NCBI GenBank assembly: GCA_934635045.1
Contig: CAKTZA010000026.1
Coordinates: forward strand, 1-45,187
DNA from: an uncultured Kiritimatiellota bacterium
GTDB lineage: Bacteria; Verrucomicrobiota; Kiritimatiellia; RFP12; UBA1067
Length of the DNA: 45,187 nt
Reading direction: 5' to 3'
Part shown: piece by piece, positions 23,783 to 32,164 of the stretch
Position numbering within the stretch: the stretch's first letter is position 1
Layout: every line of letters starts with the position of its first letter
The notes under the pieces: model-generated
Database searches by the model: none
What the model saw: only the letters and a program-made list of their open reading frames with translations
Told to the model about the DNA's origin: nothing
Translations under genes and position numbers: made by a program

Positions 23783-25471
23783 TCACCGGATGATGACGGC
23801 GAGGCCCTGCTTGGCGCCCGCCGTGTAGACGAGGCGCGTGCCATCGTCCGAGACGGACAACGCGCCGTGCCGGTTCGGGTTGTCCGTCCACGTCACGTTC
23901 GCCATCAGCTGCTCGAAGACCGCGCGACTGTCCGACGCCGCCTGCAGCAGCGTGACGGACTTCTTGGGGTTCGCCCGGTCGAACGTCCGCGTCGCAAGCG
24001 CCAACGAAATCGGACGGCAGTTCTCCGTCGTCGTCGAGCGGAACGCCCCCGCCGTGTGGACCGGCGCGCGCGCCACGCCGTCGGCGTCGTGGTAGCCCTC
24101 CGCCGGAATCTCGAACGCGACCTTCGTTCCGTAGTTGAACGCCATGCCGGACGCAGCGCCATCCAGCTTCTCCTGCGTCTGCTCCACGCGGCTCAACGGG
24201 CCGACGACGCGCAGACAGTTATCCCCATATGTCTCTACCTGCGTGCCATCGCTCGAAACGAAGTGCGAGCCAAAAGAGATCTGCGGGAACGACACGATGC
24301 CGCCATCCACCAAAAGCGTACACAGGCCGGCCGCCGTGGAAGGGGCGTTATAACGCATCCCGACGGAAAACGCGGCATTTGCTTTTGTGCTCGACAGGGA
24401 GGCATTCCCACGCACCTCAACGACCGCTCCGTTCTGCATCTTGGCTCCCCTTTGAATGTCCAGAATCGCGCCATTGGCGACAGTCAGCCTTGATCCGCTC
24501 AGATAAAGGGCCTCGTCGTCCCCCCAATTCAGCGCGCCACGCAACACGTGATTGCCGCCGTCAAAGAGGAATGACATGTCGCCGCGGGCACGTATCTGAC
24601 CGGCTTCAAGGGTGCCCCCTTCGCGGAAAAGCATGTCCAGAGACCCTCCGCCCTGACAGATGAGCACGTTGAATGTTTGCGCACCGGTCTTCGCCTCATC
24701 GTAAATCGTCATTTTCGAGTTCTTCACGTCCACGATCGCATGCGTCGGCGCATTTATTCTCTGGACGTCAAAGGTAAACCTGTTCGCGCGAATCTCCGAA
24801 CCGTTGACAAGAGTGAAGTGATTCGTCCGGCAGAATGCGCCGGACGAGCCAAGGACCCCGCCCGTCGAGTGATAGGCGGCCATGGGAAGATTAGTGCTTG
24901 AGATGTCCAGAACGGCATTGTCCAATACGCAGTTGAGGCCTGCATACGAGTTGCCCGGCAGGTTGACGTAGAACCCGCCATAGTCTTCGTACTTCTGGCT
25001 GTATTGGTTTGCCGTTCCCTTTGCACTGCCCGTCACGCGCACCGTGCCGTTCCTGAACGTGATGCCGTCGGTATTCAAGTTGGCCCTGTCGGTCGTAAGG
25101 TTCATGTTGCCCAGCACGGTGAGCGCCTTGCCGCCGAGATCGACGACCAACTTGCCGGAGGCTCTTTGCACGTCATAGTTGAAATTGGAGACCGTGACGT
25201 CTGCCGCAAGTCTCACGGTATTCTCAGCGCCTGCATTTGCCGTCGCCAATCCCCAGAACCGAACCGCATCTTTTTCTCCCGGCCCCGTCGTGACGTCGCC
25301 GGCCAGTTCCGCCGCCCACGCCCAGTTCGCGGGGTCCTCGAACGCCTCGCCCGCGTAGGCCCATTTCAGGTTGCGCGGCGCCGCCGCCGCCGTCTCGCCG
25401 GCGCGCGCCGCCCCGGCCATCAGGGCGGCACCGCACGCGCCGAACGCCAATGTCATTTTCAGGGTGTTCAT
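23783..25471 (-). CDS. Secreted beta-helix-like protein A (mosaic paralogue)
   Basis: A 562-residue secreted protein (signal peptide ending near AGAARA-GET). Its body has the alternating small/hydrophobic pattern and N/G/D-rich turns of autotransporter-passenger or pectate-lyase-like beta-helices. The first ~65 and last ~145 residues are almost identical to the paralogue at 27473-29062 (for example NLKWAYAGEAFE near the start; AFEIPAEGYHDADGVARAPV and FDRANPKK near the end), while the middle has diverged strongly. It ends QGLAVIIR, a tail shared with two other secreted proteins in the window. It is the last gene of a three-gene operon; AAGGG lies before ATG 25471. No catalytic motif was seen. 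An adhesive or surface-coat role is inferred. Confidence 0.72.
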   Translation of the reverse strand: MNTLKMTLAFGACGAALMAGAARAGETAAAAPRNLKWAYAGEAFEDPANWAWAAELAGDVTTGPGEKDAVRFWGLATANAGAENTVRLAADVTVSNFNYDVQRASGKLVVDLGGKALTVLGNMNLTTDRANLNTDGITFRNGTVRVTGSAKGTANQYSQKYEDYGGFYVNLPGNSYAGLNCVLDNAVLDISSTNLPMAAYHSTGGVLGSSGAFCRTNHFTLVNGSEIRANRFTFDVQRINAPTHAIVDVKNSKMTIYDEAKTGAQTFNVLICQGGGSLDMLFREGGTLEAGQIRARGDMSFLFDGGNHVLRGALNWGDDEALYLSGSRLTVANGAILDIQRGAKMQNGAVVEVRGNASLSSTKANAAFSVGMRYNAPSTAAGLCTLLVDGGIVSFPQISFGSHFVSSDGTQVETYGDNCLRVVGPLSRVEQTQEKLDGAASGMAFNYGTKVAFEIPAEGYHDADGVARAPVHTAGAFRSTTTENCRPISLALATRTFDRANPKKSVTLLQAASDSRAVFEQLMANVTWTDNPNRHGALSVSDDGTRLVYTAGAKQGLAVIIR

Positions 25472-25489
25472 CTTGGGGAATCCCTTCGC

Positions 25490-27454
25490 TTATTTCGAGT
25501 AAATCTCCCGGCCGCCCTTCAGGATGCGCAGCGACTGCGGCTTCAGGCCGCCGACCGCCGCGTCCGTCACGTTGACGAACGTCTCGACGCCGTTGTCGAA
25601 CGTCCAGTGCACGACGTCGGGCGCCAGCTCCTCGAACGCGACCGCGTTGCCGCTCTTCAGTTCGGGAACGAGTTCGTAGAAGACGCGATACGGCTCCTTC
25701 ATGTCGGCGAGCGAATCCTCCCAGTAGTCGCCGATGACGCCCTTCTCCGCGTGCGCGACGATCTCCATCCACGGCACGCCCGCGTCCGCATAGAGGCCGA
25801 GGATGCCGCCGGGCGCCTTGCGGTAGTAGTGCAGGCAGGTCGGGTGGTACTGGATGAGCCCGTGGACGGCGACGTTCCAGAACGGCACGTAGCGGTCGAG
25901 CATCTTCGCCGTGTCGCCCGTGAGCCGCTTGCGCAGCCCCACGCGCGCGCCCGACGCGCCGTTCCCGCCGTAGTCGATGTACTTGAGCGTGTAGACAGCC
26001 GGATTCTCCGTCGCGCTCGCCCCGAAGACGGCGCGCGCCCAGCCGAGGATCTTCTGCTGGCCGAGCGCAAACGCCTTCTCGTCCGCCGGATGCGTCGGGT
26101 CGAAGCAGCGGAACAGCCCCGTCCCCAGCGCGTCGATGTAGTAGACGCCGTCAAAGCCCATTTCGCGGATGCGCGCGAAGTCGCCGCCGTAGCGGTGGCT
26201 CCAGGCCTGCGGACAGGCCATGTAGGTGAGGCCGCCCGACCACACGCCCATCGGCTGGAACTCGCCCGTCTCGTCGCGGCTGACGACCGTCCAGTCACGG
26301 TCCTTCGAGCAGTTGTAGACCGAGTGGATGTTGTCGTGCGGCGTCACGCCCCAGCCGAACGACTTGACGGTCGCGAGCAGCTTCTTCAGCGCCGCCTCGC
26401 CGCCCGCCGCCGGATTGGCCGGGAAGTGCGACGGATACGTGCCGTCGTGGCCTTCGTTGATCCACCCGACGAGCGTGACCCACGCCTTCGCAATCCCCGC
26501 CGCGCGCACCTGCGTCAGTATCTTCTCCGCCTCGGCGAAGGTCGTGGACGAGAAATAGGCGCTCGAGCCGTCCGTGCGGAACGGCGGACGCTTCATGCCG
26601 ATGAAGACGTTGATGCGCACGGCGTCCAGCATCTTCCCGAGCCGTGGGTCGTCCGCCTGCCGCGCGACAATCGGCTCCAGCCCCCGCTCGCCGCGCAGGT
26701 ACGCCCCGTAGGCGAGCGCGAGCGCCGCGTAGTCCGTCGCGTCGGGCACGGCGCGGAAGAGGACCTCCTTCGTCTCGAATTCCAGCGCGTCCGACGGGAG
26801 GCCGCGCACGCCGATGACCGCGCGCTGGCTCGCGCGCACGGGCCCGCCCGCCGTCTCGATCCACGCGCGGAACTCGCCGCCGTGGACGATGCCGAGGACG
26901 CCGCCCGCCGGCGAATAGAGGCCGTAGGCGTTGACGAGGCCGAACTTCTCCCACTCGCTCTGCTGCATGTAGACGCGATCGAGCGACTTCCGCTCCTGCG
27001 CGTGGCGGAACGGCGTGATCGCCCCGCCGAAGAGCGGCAGGAGGTAGCCGCCCTTCTCGTCTGCCGCCGCGTCCAGCAGCTTCGGCGCGACCTCGACCTG
27101 CATGAGCCGCCAGCACGCGCCCAGCGGCTCGACGGCCTCGCCCGCCACGAACCGGACGCGCAGATACGCGTCGTCCAGCACGAGTTCGACCGGCACGTAG
27201 GTTTCGGACTTCGGCTCGAAGCAGTCCAGCAGGACACGGCCCGCCGTGCGGCGGCGGACGGTCGCGCGGACAGGGACTTCCGCCACGTGCTTCTGCTCGG
27301 GACGGTTGTAGAGGCGCAGCGCGATGACCTCGTGCCAGGCCAGCAGCCCGCGCGGCGTTTCAACGCCCTGTTCCGCAAACGAGAAGCCGGGCGCCGCCCG
27401 GACGGCGAACGACGCGACCAGCGCCGCGACACAAGCGATTTTCTTCAGGTCCAT
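25490..27454 (-). CDS. Secreted putative TIM-barrel glycoside hydrolase
   Basis: A 654-residue exported protein (signal peptide ending near FAVRA-APG). Residues about 20-250 look beta-sandwich, followed by a probable barrel: NVFIGMKRPPF, AWVTLVGWINEGHDGTYPSH, WGVTPHDNIHSVY, MGFDGVYYIDALG (an Asp at a strand end, a possible nucleophile) and LIQYHPTCLHYYRKAPGG. A short beta domain closes it (FVNVTDAAVGGLKPQSL). The form resembles uncharacterised barrel families such as DUF5696, but the assignment is by general look only. It lies between the two mosaic secreted proteins with 18-base gaps on both sides, so all three are co-transcribed; GGGAG precedes ATG 27454. The substrate is unknown. Confidence 0.6.
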   Translation of the reverse strand: MDLKKIACVAALVASFAVRAAPGFSFAEQGVETPRGLLAWHEVIALRLYNRPEQKHVAEVPVRATVRRRTAGRVLLDCFEPKSETYVPVELVLDDAYLRVRFVAGEAVEPLGACWRLMQVEVAPKLLDAAADEKGGYLLPLFGGAITPFRHAQERKSLDRVYMQQSEWEKFGLVNAYGLYSPAGGVLGIVHGGEFRAWIETAGGPVRASQRAVIGVRGLPSDALEFETKEVLFRAVPDATDYAALALAYGAYLRGERGLEPIVARQADDPRLGKMLDAVRINVFIGMKRPPFRTDGSSAYFSSTTFAEAEKILTQVRAAGIAKAWVTLVGWINEGHDGTYPSHFPANPAAGGEAALKKLLATVKSFGWGVTPHDNIHSVYNCSKDRDWTVVSRDETGEFQPMGVWSGGLTYMACPQAWSHRYGGDFARIREMGFDGVYYIDALGTGLFRCFDPTHPADEKAFALGQQKILGWARAVFGASATENPAVYTLKYIDYGGNGASGARVGLRKRLTGDTAKMLDRYVPFWNVAVHGLIQYHPTCLHYYRKAPGGILGLYADAGVPWMEIVAHAEKGVIGDYWEDSLADMKEPYRVFYELVPELKSGNAVAFEELAPDVVHWTFDNGVETFVNVTDAAVGGLKPQSLRILKGGREIYSK

Positions 27455-27472
27455 GAGGTCTCCCAGGAGGCG

Positions 27473-29062
27473 TCAGCGGATGATGACGGCGAGGCCCTGC
27501 CGGAGATCGGCCGTGTAGACGAGGCTCTTGCCGTCCTCCGAGACGGACAGCGCGCCGTGCCGGTTCGGGTTGTCCGTCCACGTCACGTTCGCCATCAGCT
27601 GCTCGAAGACCGCGCGGCTGTCCGACGCCGCCTGCAGCAGCGTGACGGCCTTCTTGGGATTCGCCCGGTCGAACGCCTTCGTCGCGAGCGCGAGGCCGAT
27701 CGGGCGGCAGCTCTCCGTCGTCGTCGAGCGGAACGCCCCCGCCGTGTAGACCGGCGCGCGCGCCACGCCGTCCGCGTCATGGTAGCCTTCTGCCGGAATC
27801 TCGAACGCGATCTGCGTACCGTAGTTGAACGCCATACAAGACGGCGAACCCCACAGCTTGCCCTGCGTCTGCTCCACGCGGCTCAACGGGCCGACGACGC
27901 GCAGACAGTTGTTGGAATACAGTTCAATGTCACCGAACGTCAGGTAGCCGACCGCCACCATGCCGTCGTCCACGACGAGCGAACTGTCACCGAAATAGAC
28001 AGCCGTCTTCCAGGCCTGATGTCCGATACTCAACGTGTCCGGCGTCGTGAGCTGCGCGCCGTCGCAGACCGTGAGGGACGACGCGCTCCGAATGGACAGC
28101 GTGGAAGTCGCCGCGAGGACGGCCTTGTTCGAGATCACGACATCTGTCCACGACAGGCTGCACGAGCCGTTGTCGCCGTTGTTTTCAGTCCGTCCGAGCG
28201 TATGTTCCCCGCCGTCAAGGAGAATCGCGGCTCCGGCACCCGTGCGACCGTGCGACCGCAAAGCCCCAACCTGAAGCGCGGCGTTCTCCCGAAACGTCAA
28301 GCGGCAAGACCCCGAGCCTTCGAGCGAAAGGTTCCCCCTCAGCGCGAGCGCGGAATTTTCCGCCAAAACCTCAATCGCGCAGCTCCGATCGTTCACAAGC
28401 AGGAAAGAAGTCAGGTTCCAAGCCGAGCCGTTCAGCAGCCGGATACGGCTCGTGCCCCACGACTTCTTGACCTTCAGTGCAGAATCCTTCGGGGCTTTCA
28501 CCACGTCCAGCGTCGCATGGTCGAACGTCAGGTTGACCCCGGCATAGTCATTGTAGGCGCGGTTCAGGAAAAAGCCGCCGGCGTTTTCGTTCGGCTGGCC
28601 GTAGGTCGTCGTGCCCTCCGCCGAGCCCGTTACGCGCACCGCGCCATCCTTGAACGTCAGGGCAGACGTGTCCACCACTTTGGCGTCGCTCTTCACGCTC
28701 ATGTTGTTCGTGACAGTCAGCGTGTGCCCGGCAAGGTCAACGGTTGTCGCGCCCTTCGACGAGGCTTCGTAGATGAAGTTGGAGACGACCGCATCACCGT
28801 TCAGCCGAACGGTCGTGTCCACGTTCGCGCCCGTGAAGAGAACGCGATCCGCCGCGCCGGGCCCCGTCGTGACGTCGCCGGCCAGTTCCGCCGCCCACGT
28901 CCAGTTCGCGGGCGACTCGAACGCCTCGCCCGCGTAGGCCCATTTCAGGTTGCGCGGCGTCGCCGCCGCTGTCTCGCCGTCGGCCTGCGCCGTGTTCGCC
29001 GCCATCAGGGCGGCAACGCACGCGCAGAATGTCACGGTCTTTGGCTGGGTGACCATCTTCAT
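27473..29062 (-). CDS. Secreted beta-helix-like protein B (mosaic paralogue)
   Basis: A 529-residue secreted protein (signal peptide ending near NTAQA-DGE), first gene of the operon. Near-identical to protein A at both ends but different in the middle: residues about 65-385 keep the beta-helix character with other sequence (SALKVKKSWGTSRIRLLNG, AILLDGGEHTLGRT). It ends QGLAVIIR like protein A. The DNA encoding the C-terminal parts (27473-27900 and 23783-24210) is also nearly identical, including silent sites, which points to recent duplication or gene conversion of the ends. AAAGGA precedes ATG 29062 and the promoter lies at 29149-29177. Probably a surface protein; no enzyme motif was seen. 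Confidence 0.72.
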   Translation of the reverse strand: MKMVTQPKTVTFCACVAALMAANTAQADGETAAATPRNLKWAYAGEAFESPANWTWAAELAGDVTTGPGAADRVLFTGANVDTTVRLNGDAVVSNFIYEASSKGATTVDLAGHTLTVTNNMSVKSDAKVVDTSALTFKDGAVRVTGSAEGTTTYGQPNENAGGFFLNRAYNDYAGVNLTFDHATLDVVKAPKDSALKVKKSWGTSRIRLLNGSAWNLTSFLLVNDRSCAIEVLAENSALALRGNLSLEGSGSCRLTFRENAALQVGALRSHGRTGAGAAILLDGGEHTLGRTENNGDNGSCSLSWTDVVISNKAVLAATSTLSIRSASSLTVCDGAQLTTPDTLSIGHQAWKTAVYFGDSSLVVDDGMVAVGYLTFGDIELYSNNCLRVVGPLSRVEQTQGKLWGSPSCMAFNYGTQIAFEIPAEGYHDADGVARAPVYTAGAFRSTTTESCRPIGLALATKAFDRANPKKAVTLLQAASDSRAVFEQLMANVTWTDNPNRHGALSVSEDGKSLVYTADLRQGLAVIIR

Positions 29063-29148
29063 TTGTCCTTTCGCTTGTTCGGCAGACGCTTCCGTCCGGA
29101 ACGTCCGAGAGGCCCCCGTGCCCCCTTATCTCCGCCTGCCAAGGCACA

Positions 29149-29177
29149 TCATAGCAAACCGTCTCCGCGAAACGCAA
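29149..29177 (-). promoter_or_regulatory. Promoter of the secreted protein A/B operon
   Basis: -35 TTGCGT (29177-29172), 17-base spacer, -10 TATGAT (29154-29149). About 80 bases of leader precede the start at 29062. Confidence 0.5.
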
Positions 29178-29244
29178 GCGGAAACCGCCGAAAGGTACGA
29201 ACAAGGTACGAACGCGCGCACCGAAGGCCGCTACCGCAGCTGAA

Positions 29245-29497
29245 TCACGAGAGCGGCCCGACGGCGGCCTTCATTTCCGAATAGCGCGCGCTGGCTTCTT
29301 TTCGCGTCAGACGGTAATAGGCGGCGTCCGCGCTGTTGGCGGCGAGCCATTCGGCGATTTCGAGATAGCCGTGCCCGTCTTCACCGTCTGTTGCGCCCAG
29401 CATCGTCATGGCCGAGGCGTAGTGGATTCGTCGCGTTCCCTCACGGTCAAATCGCTTCGAGAAAAACGTCGTCCAGATAGAGGAAAAGCCTTTTCAT
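29245..29497 (-). pseudogene. hipA-like toxin kinase, decayed by deletions
   Basis: The ATG at 29497 overlaps the hipB-like stop (CTATGA) and opens MKRLFLYLDDVFLEAI-stop, a HipA-type beginning. In another frame the text continues KRFDREGTRRIHYASAMTML and then GATDGEDGHGYLEIAEW, the conserved middle of HipA (RFDR...SAMTLLGA.DG..SYLEIAE). It then jumps to AYYRLTRKEASARYSEM, resembling the HipA C-terminus. The kinase catalytic region (N..DDH) is missing. HipA phosphorylates glutamyl-tRNA synthetase in known systems; this copy cannot be active. Confidence 0.78.
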
Positions 29498-29775
29498 AGC
29501 CGTGCATCCTGAAGGTCGCGGCCGAGGCGGTCGTTTGCCGCGACGGCAGCGATGTCGCCCTGAAAGCCGAGGCAGGCGATGACGGCCATGTAGTTGCACA
29601 TCGAGACATGCGGCGAGCCGCGTTCGATGGCGCGCAAGGTCATCAGCGAGAGATTGGCCCGCTCGGCCATCATGCCCGCCGTGATCTTGCGCCGTCGCCG
29701 TGCGAGCCGCAGGTTCTCGCCCAGCGTCAGGAGGGCCTTTGCCGCCTTGGGATAGAGAATGTTTTGCCGTTTCAT
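29494..29775 (-). CDS. HipB-like XRE-family regulator/antitoxin
   Basis: A 93-residue helix-turn-helix protein starting MKRQNILYPKAAKALLTLGE. The HTH spans about residues 20-72: NLRLARRRRKITAGMMAERA, then LSLMTLRAIERG, typical of Cro/XRE folds as in HipB. The start at ATG 29775 is chosen because it fits the family; a longer frame to 29817 would run into the promoter. Its stop overlaps the start of the hipA remnant by ATGA, the normal hipBA arrangement. With the toxin lost it may simply autoregulate. Confidence 0.82.
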   Translation of the reverse strand: MKRQNILYPKAAKALLTLGENLRLARRRRKITAGMMAERANLSLMTLRAIERGSPHVSMCNYMAVIACLGFQGDIAAVAANDRLGRDLQDARL

Positions 29776-29802
29776 TTGCAGTATTCGTGTAAAACTGCCA
29801 TA

Positions 29803-29831
29803 ATTATAGCATATCATGGGGCGACGGACAA
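29803..29831 (-). promoter_or_regulatory. Promoter of the hipB-like gene
   Basis: -35 TTGTCC (29831-29826), 17-base spacer, -10 TATAAT (29808-29803) preceded by TGC; leader about 25 bases. Just upstream, 29857-29873 holds a small hairpin TCCCGA-TTTTT-TCGGGA followed by a second ATCCCGAC copy, part of a repeat. Confidence 0.62.
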
Positions 29832-29989
29832 GCGCGGGAGGTGAGGGGGACCCTTATCCCGATTTTTTCGGGACAGCTTATCCCGACTTCTCTCCGAACC
29901 CCATCAAATGCGGGCTGAAGAACATTTCAAGGATCTCCTGAACGCGTCCCGGACTTTTTCCGCGCGACAGCGGATGGTCTTGCGGATCG

Positions 29990-30321
29990 GCTCGGCGGCT
30001 TCGCACCGCGCTCGCGCCTGCCTTCGGCAGCTCGCCTTCGGCTCGGCGGCTACGCCGCAGAACACGAAACGACGCGAACCGCGTCCTCGCCTGACGGCGA
30101 CCGACCGTGGCGAGCCGTCGCCGCGCCCCAAGCCTGACGGCTTGACGCGCCGCCGTCCCGCCACGGTCAGCCCTTCGGGCCGGGACGCGATCGCGTCGGC
30201 ACGAAAACCGCGCGTGGCGCGGACACGAAAACGCGGCAAGCCTCGCGTCGAGGCACGAAAAGGCTTCGCGGCTTCTCTCGAAGCCTTGACTTGGCTACGT
30301 CGCAATGGTTCGCGCGGCGGC
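29990..30321. repeat. Hairpin-dense repeat block, copy 1
   Basis: GC-rich DNA with several C(TTCG)G tetraloop hairpins (TGCCTTCGGCA, CGCCTTCGGCTCGG, GGCCCTTCGGGCC on one or other strand) and recurring CACGAAA words. It is nearly repeated at 30680-30963. Compared with copy 2 it carries about 44 extra bases between two GCCTGACGG words, consistent with loss from copy 2 by recombination between short repeats. No convincing protein code in any frame. Confidence 0.78.
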
Positions 30322-30679
30322 TCCGCGCGCGCGGGGATCCGCTGCGGGGCCTGGCGGACTCTCTCGAACGGCCAGTTCGACCGGCGACGAACCGTTGCCC
30401 TGTTGCCTCGGCAACGAAGTTTCGAGGCGGGGGCGAAGCGCTTTCGTGCCTCGACGAAAGGCTGACCCGCTTTCGTGTCGCACCGCAGGTGCGCGTTCGT
30501 GCCGGCGCGGCCGCGAAAGCCCGAAGGGGGAGGGCGCGCGGGCGGCGGCGGGCGATGCCGCAGGCATCAAGCCCCAGCGGCGCTTGCGCGCCCTCAATCG
30601 CGCGACGCGCGATTTCGCGGCCGTGGCGTTTCGTGTTCGCGCGCAGCGCCAGCCTTCGGCGCGTCCAAGAGTGCCTTCG
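30322..30679. other. GC-rich spacer between the two hairpin blocks
   Basis: No gene is supported. It contains further stem-loops (TTGCCTCGGCAA at about 30404-30415; GCGCGACGCGCG near 30600; GCGCCAGCCTTCGGCGC near 30646) and an inverted partial copy of the neighbouring block: TTTCGTGCCTCGACGAAAGG at about 30442-30461 is the inverse complement of a stretch at 30884-30904. Frames here are open only because stops are rare in such GC-rich sequence. Confidence 0.55.
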
Positions 30680-30963
30680 GCTCGGCGGCTTCGCACCGCG
30701 TTCGCGCCTGCCTTCGGCAGCTCGCCTTCGGCTCGGCGGATATGCAGAACACGAAACGACGCGAACCGCGTCCTCGCCTGACGGCTTGACGCGCCGCCGT
30801 CCCGCCACGGTCAGCCCTTCGGGCCGGGACGCGATCGCGTCGGCACGAAAACCGCGCGTGGCGCGGACACGAAAGCCTGGAGAGCCTTTCGTCGAGGCAC
30901 GAAAAGGCTCCGCGCATCCTCTCGAAGCCTCGACCTGGCCACGTCGCAATGGTTCACGCGGCG
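30680..30963. repeat. Hairpin-dense repeat block, copy 2
   Basis: About 285 bases closely matching 29990-30321, from CTCGGCGGCTTCGCACCGCG to ACGTCGCAATGGTTC. It carries the same TTCG-loop hairpins and CACGAAA words. It ends about 30 bases before the stop of the GntR regulator. Confidence 0.78.
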
Positions 30964-30992
30964 GCGACGCACGCGCAGGATGCCACAGTCCG

Positions 30993-32072
30993 CTAAAACG
31001 TCTCGCCCGGCTTCCAGACCGAACCGAGGACAAGGCCGGACGGCAACTGCCCCGTGCGAAGGTACGCCAACACGGCCTTGGCCACGTCCCGTCCCTGCGC
31101 GACGGGGTCCATCTCAAGGCGCGTCAGGGGCTTCACCCAGAACGGGCCAAGCCCGCGATTCGCGTGCGTGACGACCTTCACGTCCTCCGGGATGCGCACG
31201 CCGCGCGTCGACAGCGCGAGAAGCCCGCCGTGCGCAAGGTGGTCGTCCGTGAAGAGGAAAACGTCCGGCAGGCGACCGCGCGCCCGTTCCAGCAGGGCCT
31301 TCATCGCCGCGAACGCGCCACTGTACATGCCGAAGGGGTTGCGGAAGCGGGGAACCCTGACCGTCTCGCAGGCGATGTCCGCCACCGCCAGCATCTCCGC
31401 CACGTCAAAGCCGCCCTCGGCATAGAGGAACTGCACGACCGTGCGCACGCCCCTCTGCGCACAGGCACGGACAAAATCCGGGGCCACCAGCCCGTTGCGC
31501 AGCTCGATCTGCCCAATGCAGTTGACGGCGGCGGACGGGATGCAACGGCCACCATCTCCGAGGACGACGAACGGCCAGCCCGCGTTCTCGATCGCCTGCC
31601 GCGCGCCTGTCCTCCGTCCGAACTCGATGACAAGGTTCCAGTGCTCCTTCAAGGTCTCGGACAGTAGGCGGCTGGAGCCGTCCTGCTTCAGGTCGTCAGC
31701 CGAAATCGCCGACAGCCGGTAGTCCGCCTTCAGAAGGCGCGAACGGAGCGCCCCAACGAGGCGTGACGCATGAAAGCCCAGTCCCGTCTCCGCATTGAAG
31801 AAGAGAATGCGTCCCAGGCGATCCTTTCCGCGGTCGGAGACGACCGACCGCGCACCGCGCCGCGACACGCACCAGCCGATTTCCGCGAGACGCGCCAACG
31901 CCCGGCGCGAGACCTTCTCGCTGACGCCGGCGTCCGCCGCAAGCTCGCGAAGGCCCGGCAGCGTCTCTCCCGGACGGTAGACGCCGCGCACGATGGCCTT
32001 GCGCAGGTTCTGAAAAAGCTGCTCGCCCAAGGGCATGTTCGCAGCGCGGTCAACGGCGAAGGGGAAACTCAT
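30993..32072 (-). CDS. GntR/LacI hybrid regulator behind a 19-base poly-G tract
   Basis: A 359-residue regulator if started at ATG 32072 (MSFPFAVDRAANMPLGEQLF). Residues about 1-75 are a GntR winged helix (FQNLRKAIVRGVYRPGETLP, then LRELAADAGVSEKVSRRALA). Residues about 90-355 are a LacI-type ligand-binding domain (DVFLFTDDHLAHGGLLALST, IPEDVKVVTHAN). Such hybrids repress or activate sugar operons. The coding strand has 19 consecutive G residues starting 4 bases before ATG, with an in-frame GTG beyond it at 32099. With 19 G's the GTG frame joins the gene through a poly-Gly stretch; other tract lengths would break it. Expression is therefore a candidate for phase variation. A similar regulator lies at 34620-35786. 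Confidence 0.85.
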   Translation of the reverse strand: MSFPFAVDRAANMPLGEQLFQNLRKAIVRGVYRPGETLPGLRELAADAGVSEKVSRRALARLAEIGWCVSRRGARSVVSDRGKDRLGRILFFNAETGLGFHASRLVGALRSRLLKADYRLSAISADDLKQDGSSRLLSETLKEHWNLVIEFGRRTGARQAIENAGWPFVVLGDGGRCIPSAAVNCIGQIELRNGLVAPDFVRACAQRGVRTVVQFLYAEGGFDVAEMLAVADIACETVRVPRFRNPFGMYSGAFAAMKALLERARGRLPDVFLFTDDHLAHGGLLALSTRGVRIPEDVKVVTHANRGLGPFWVKPLTRLEMDPVAQGRDVAKAVLAYLRTGQLPSGLVLGSVWKPGETF

Positions 32073-32075
32073 ATA

Positions 32076-32094
32076 CCCCCCCCCCCCCCCCCCC
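32076..32094. repeat. Homopolymer of 19 C (poly-G on the coding strand)
   Basis: An unbroken run of 19 C on the plus strand sits immediately upstream of the regulator start. Such runs change length by slipped-strand replication. It covers the position of a ribosome site and an alternative GTG reading frame. Assembly of such runs is error-prone, so the length is uncertain. Confidence 0.9.
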
Positions 32095-32164
32095 TGCACA
32101 AAGCGCCACCAGCGCTCCGAGCGAGCAGGTCAGGCTGACCAGCAGAATCTGCATCGGCCCCGGC

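Noticed and set aside
29881..30030. Minus-strand frame ending GRVQEILEMFFSPHLMGFGE near 29881, possible gene end
   Set aside because: It reads backwards only into the hairpin repeat block, has no start or family resemblance, and is too short to call.
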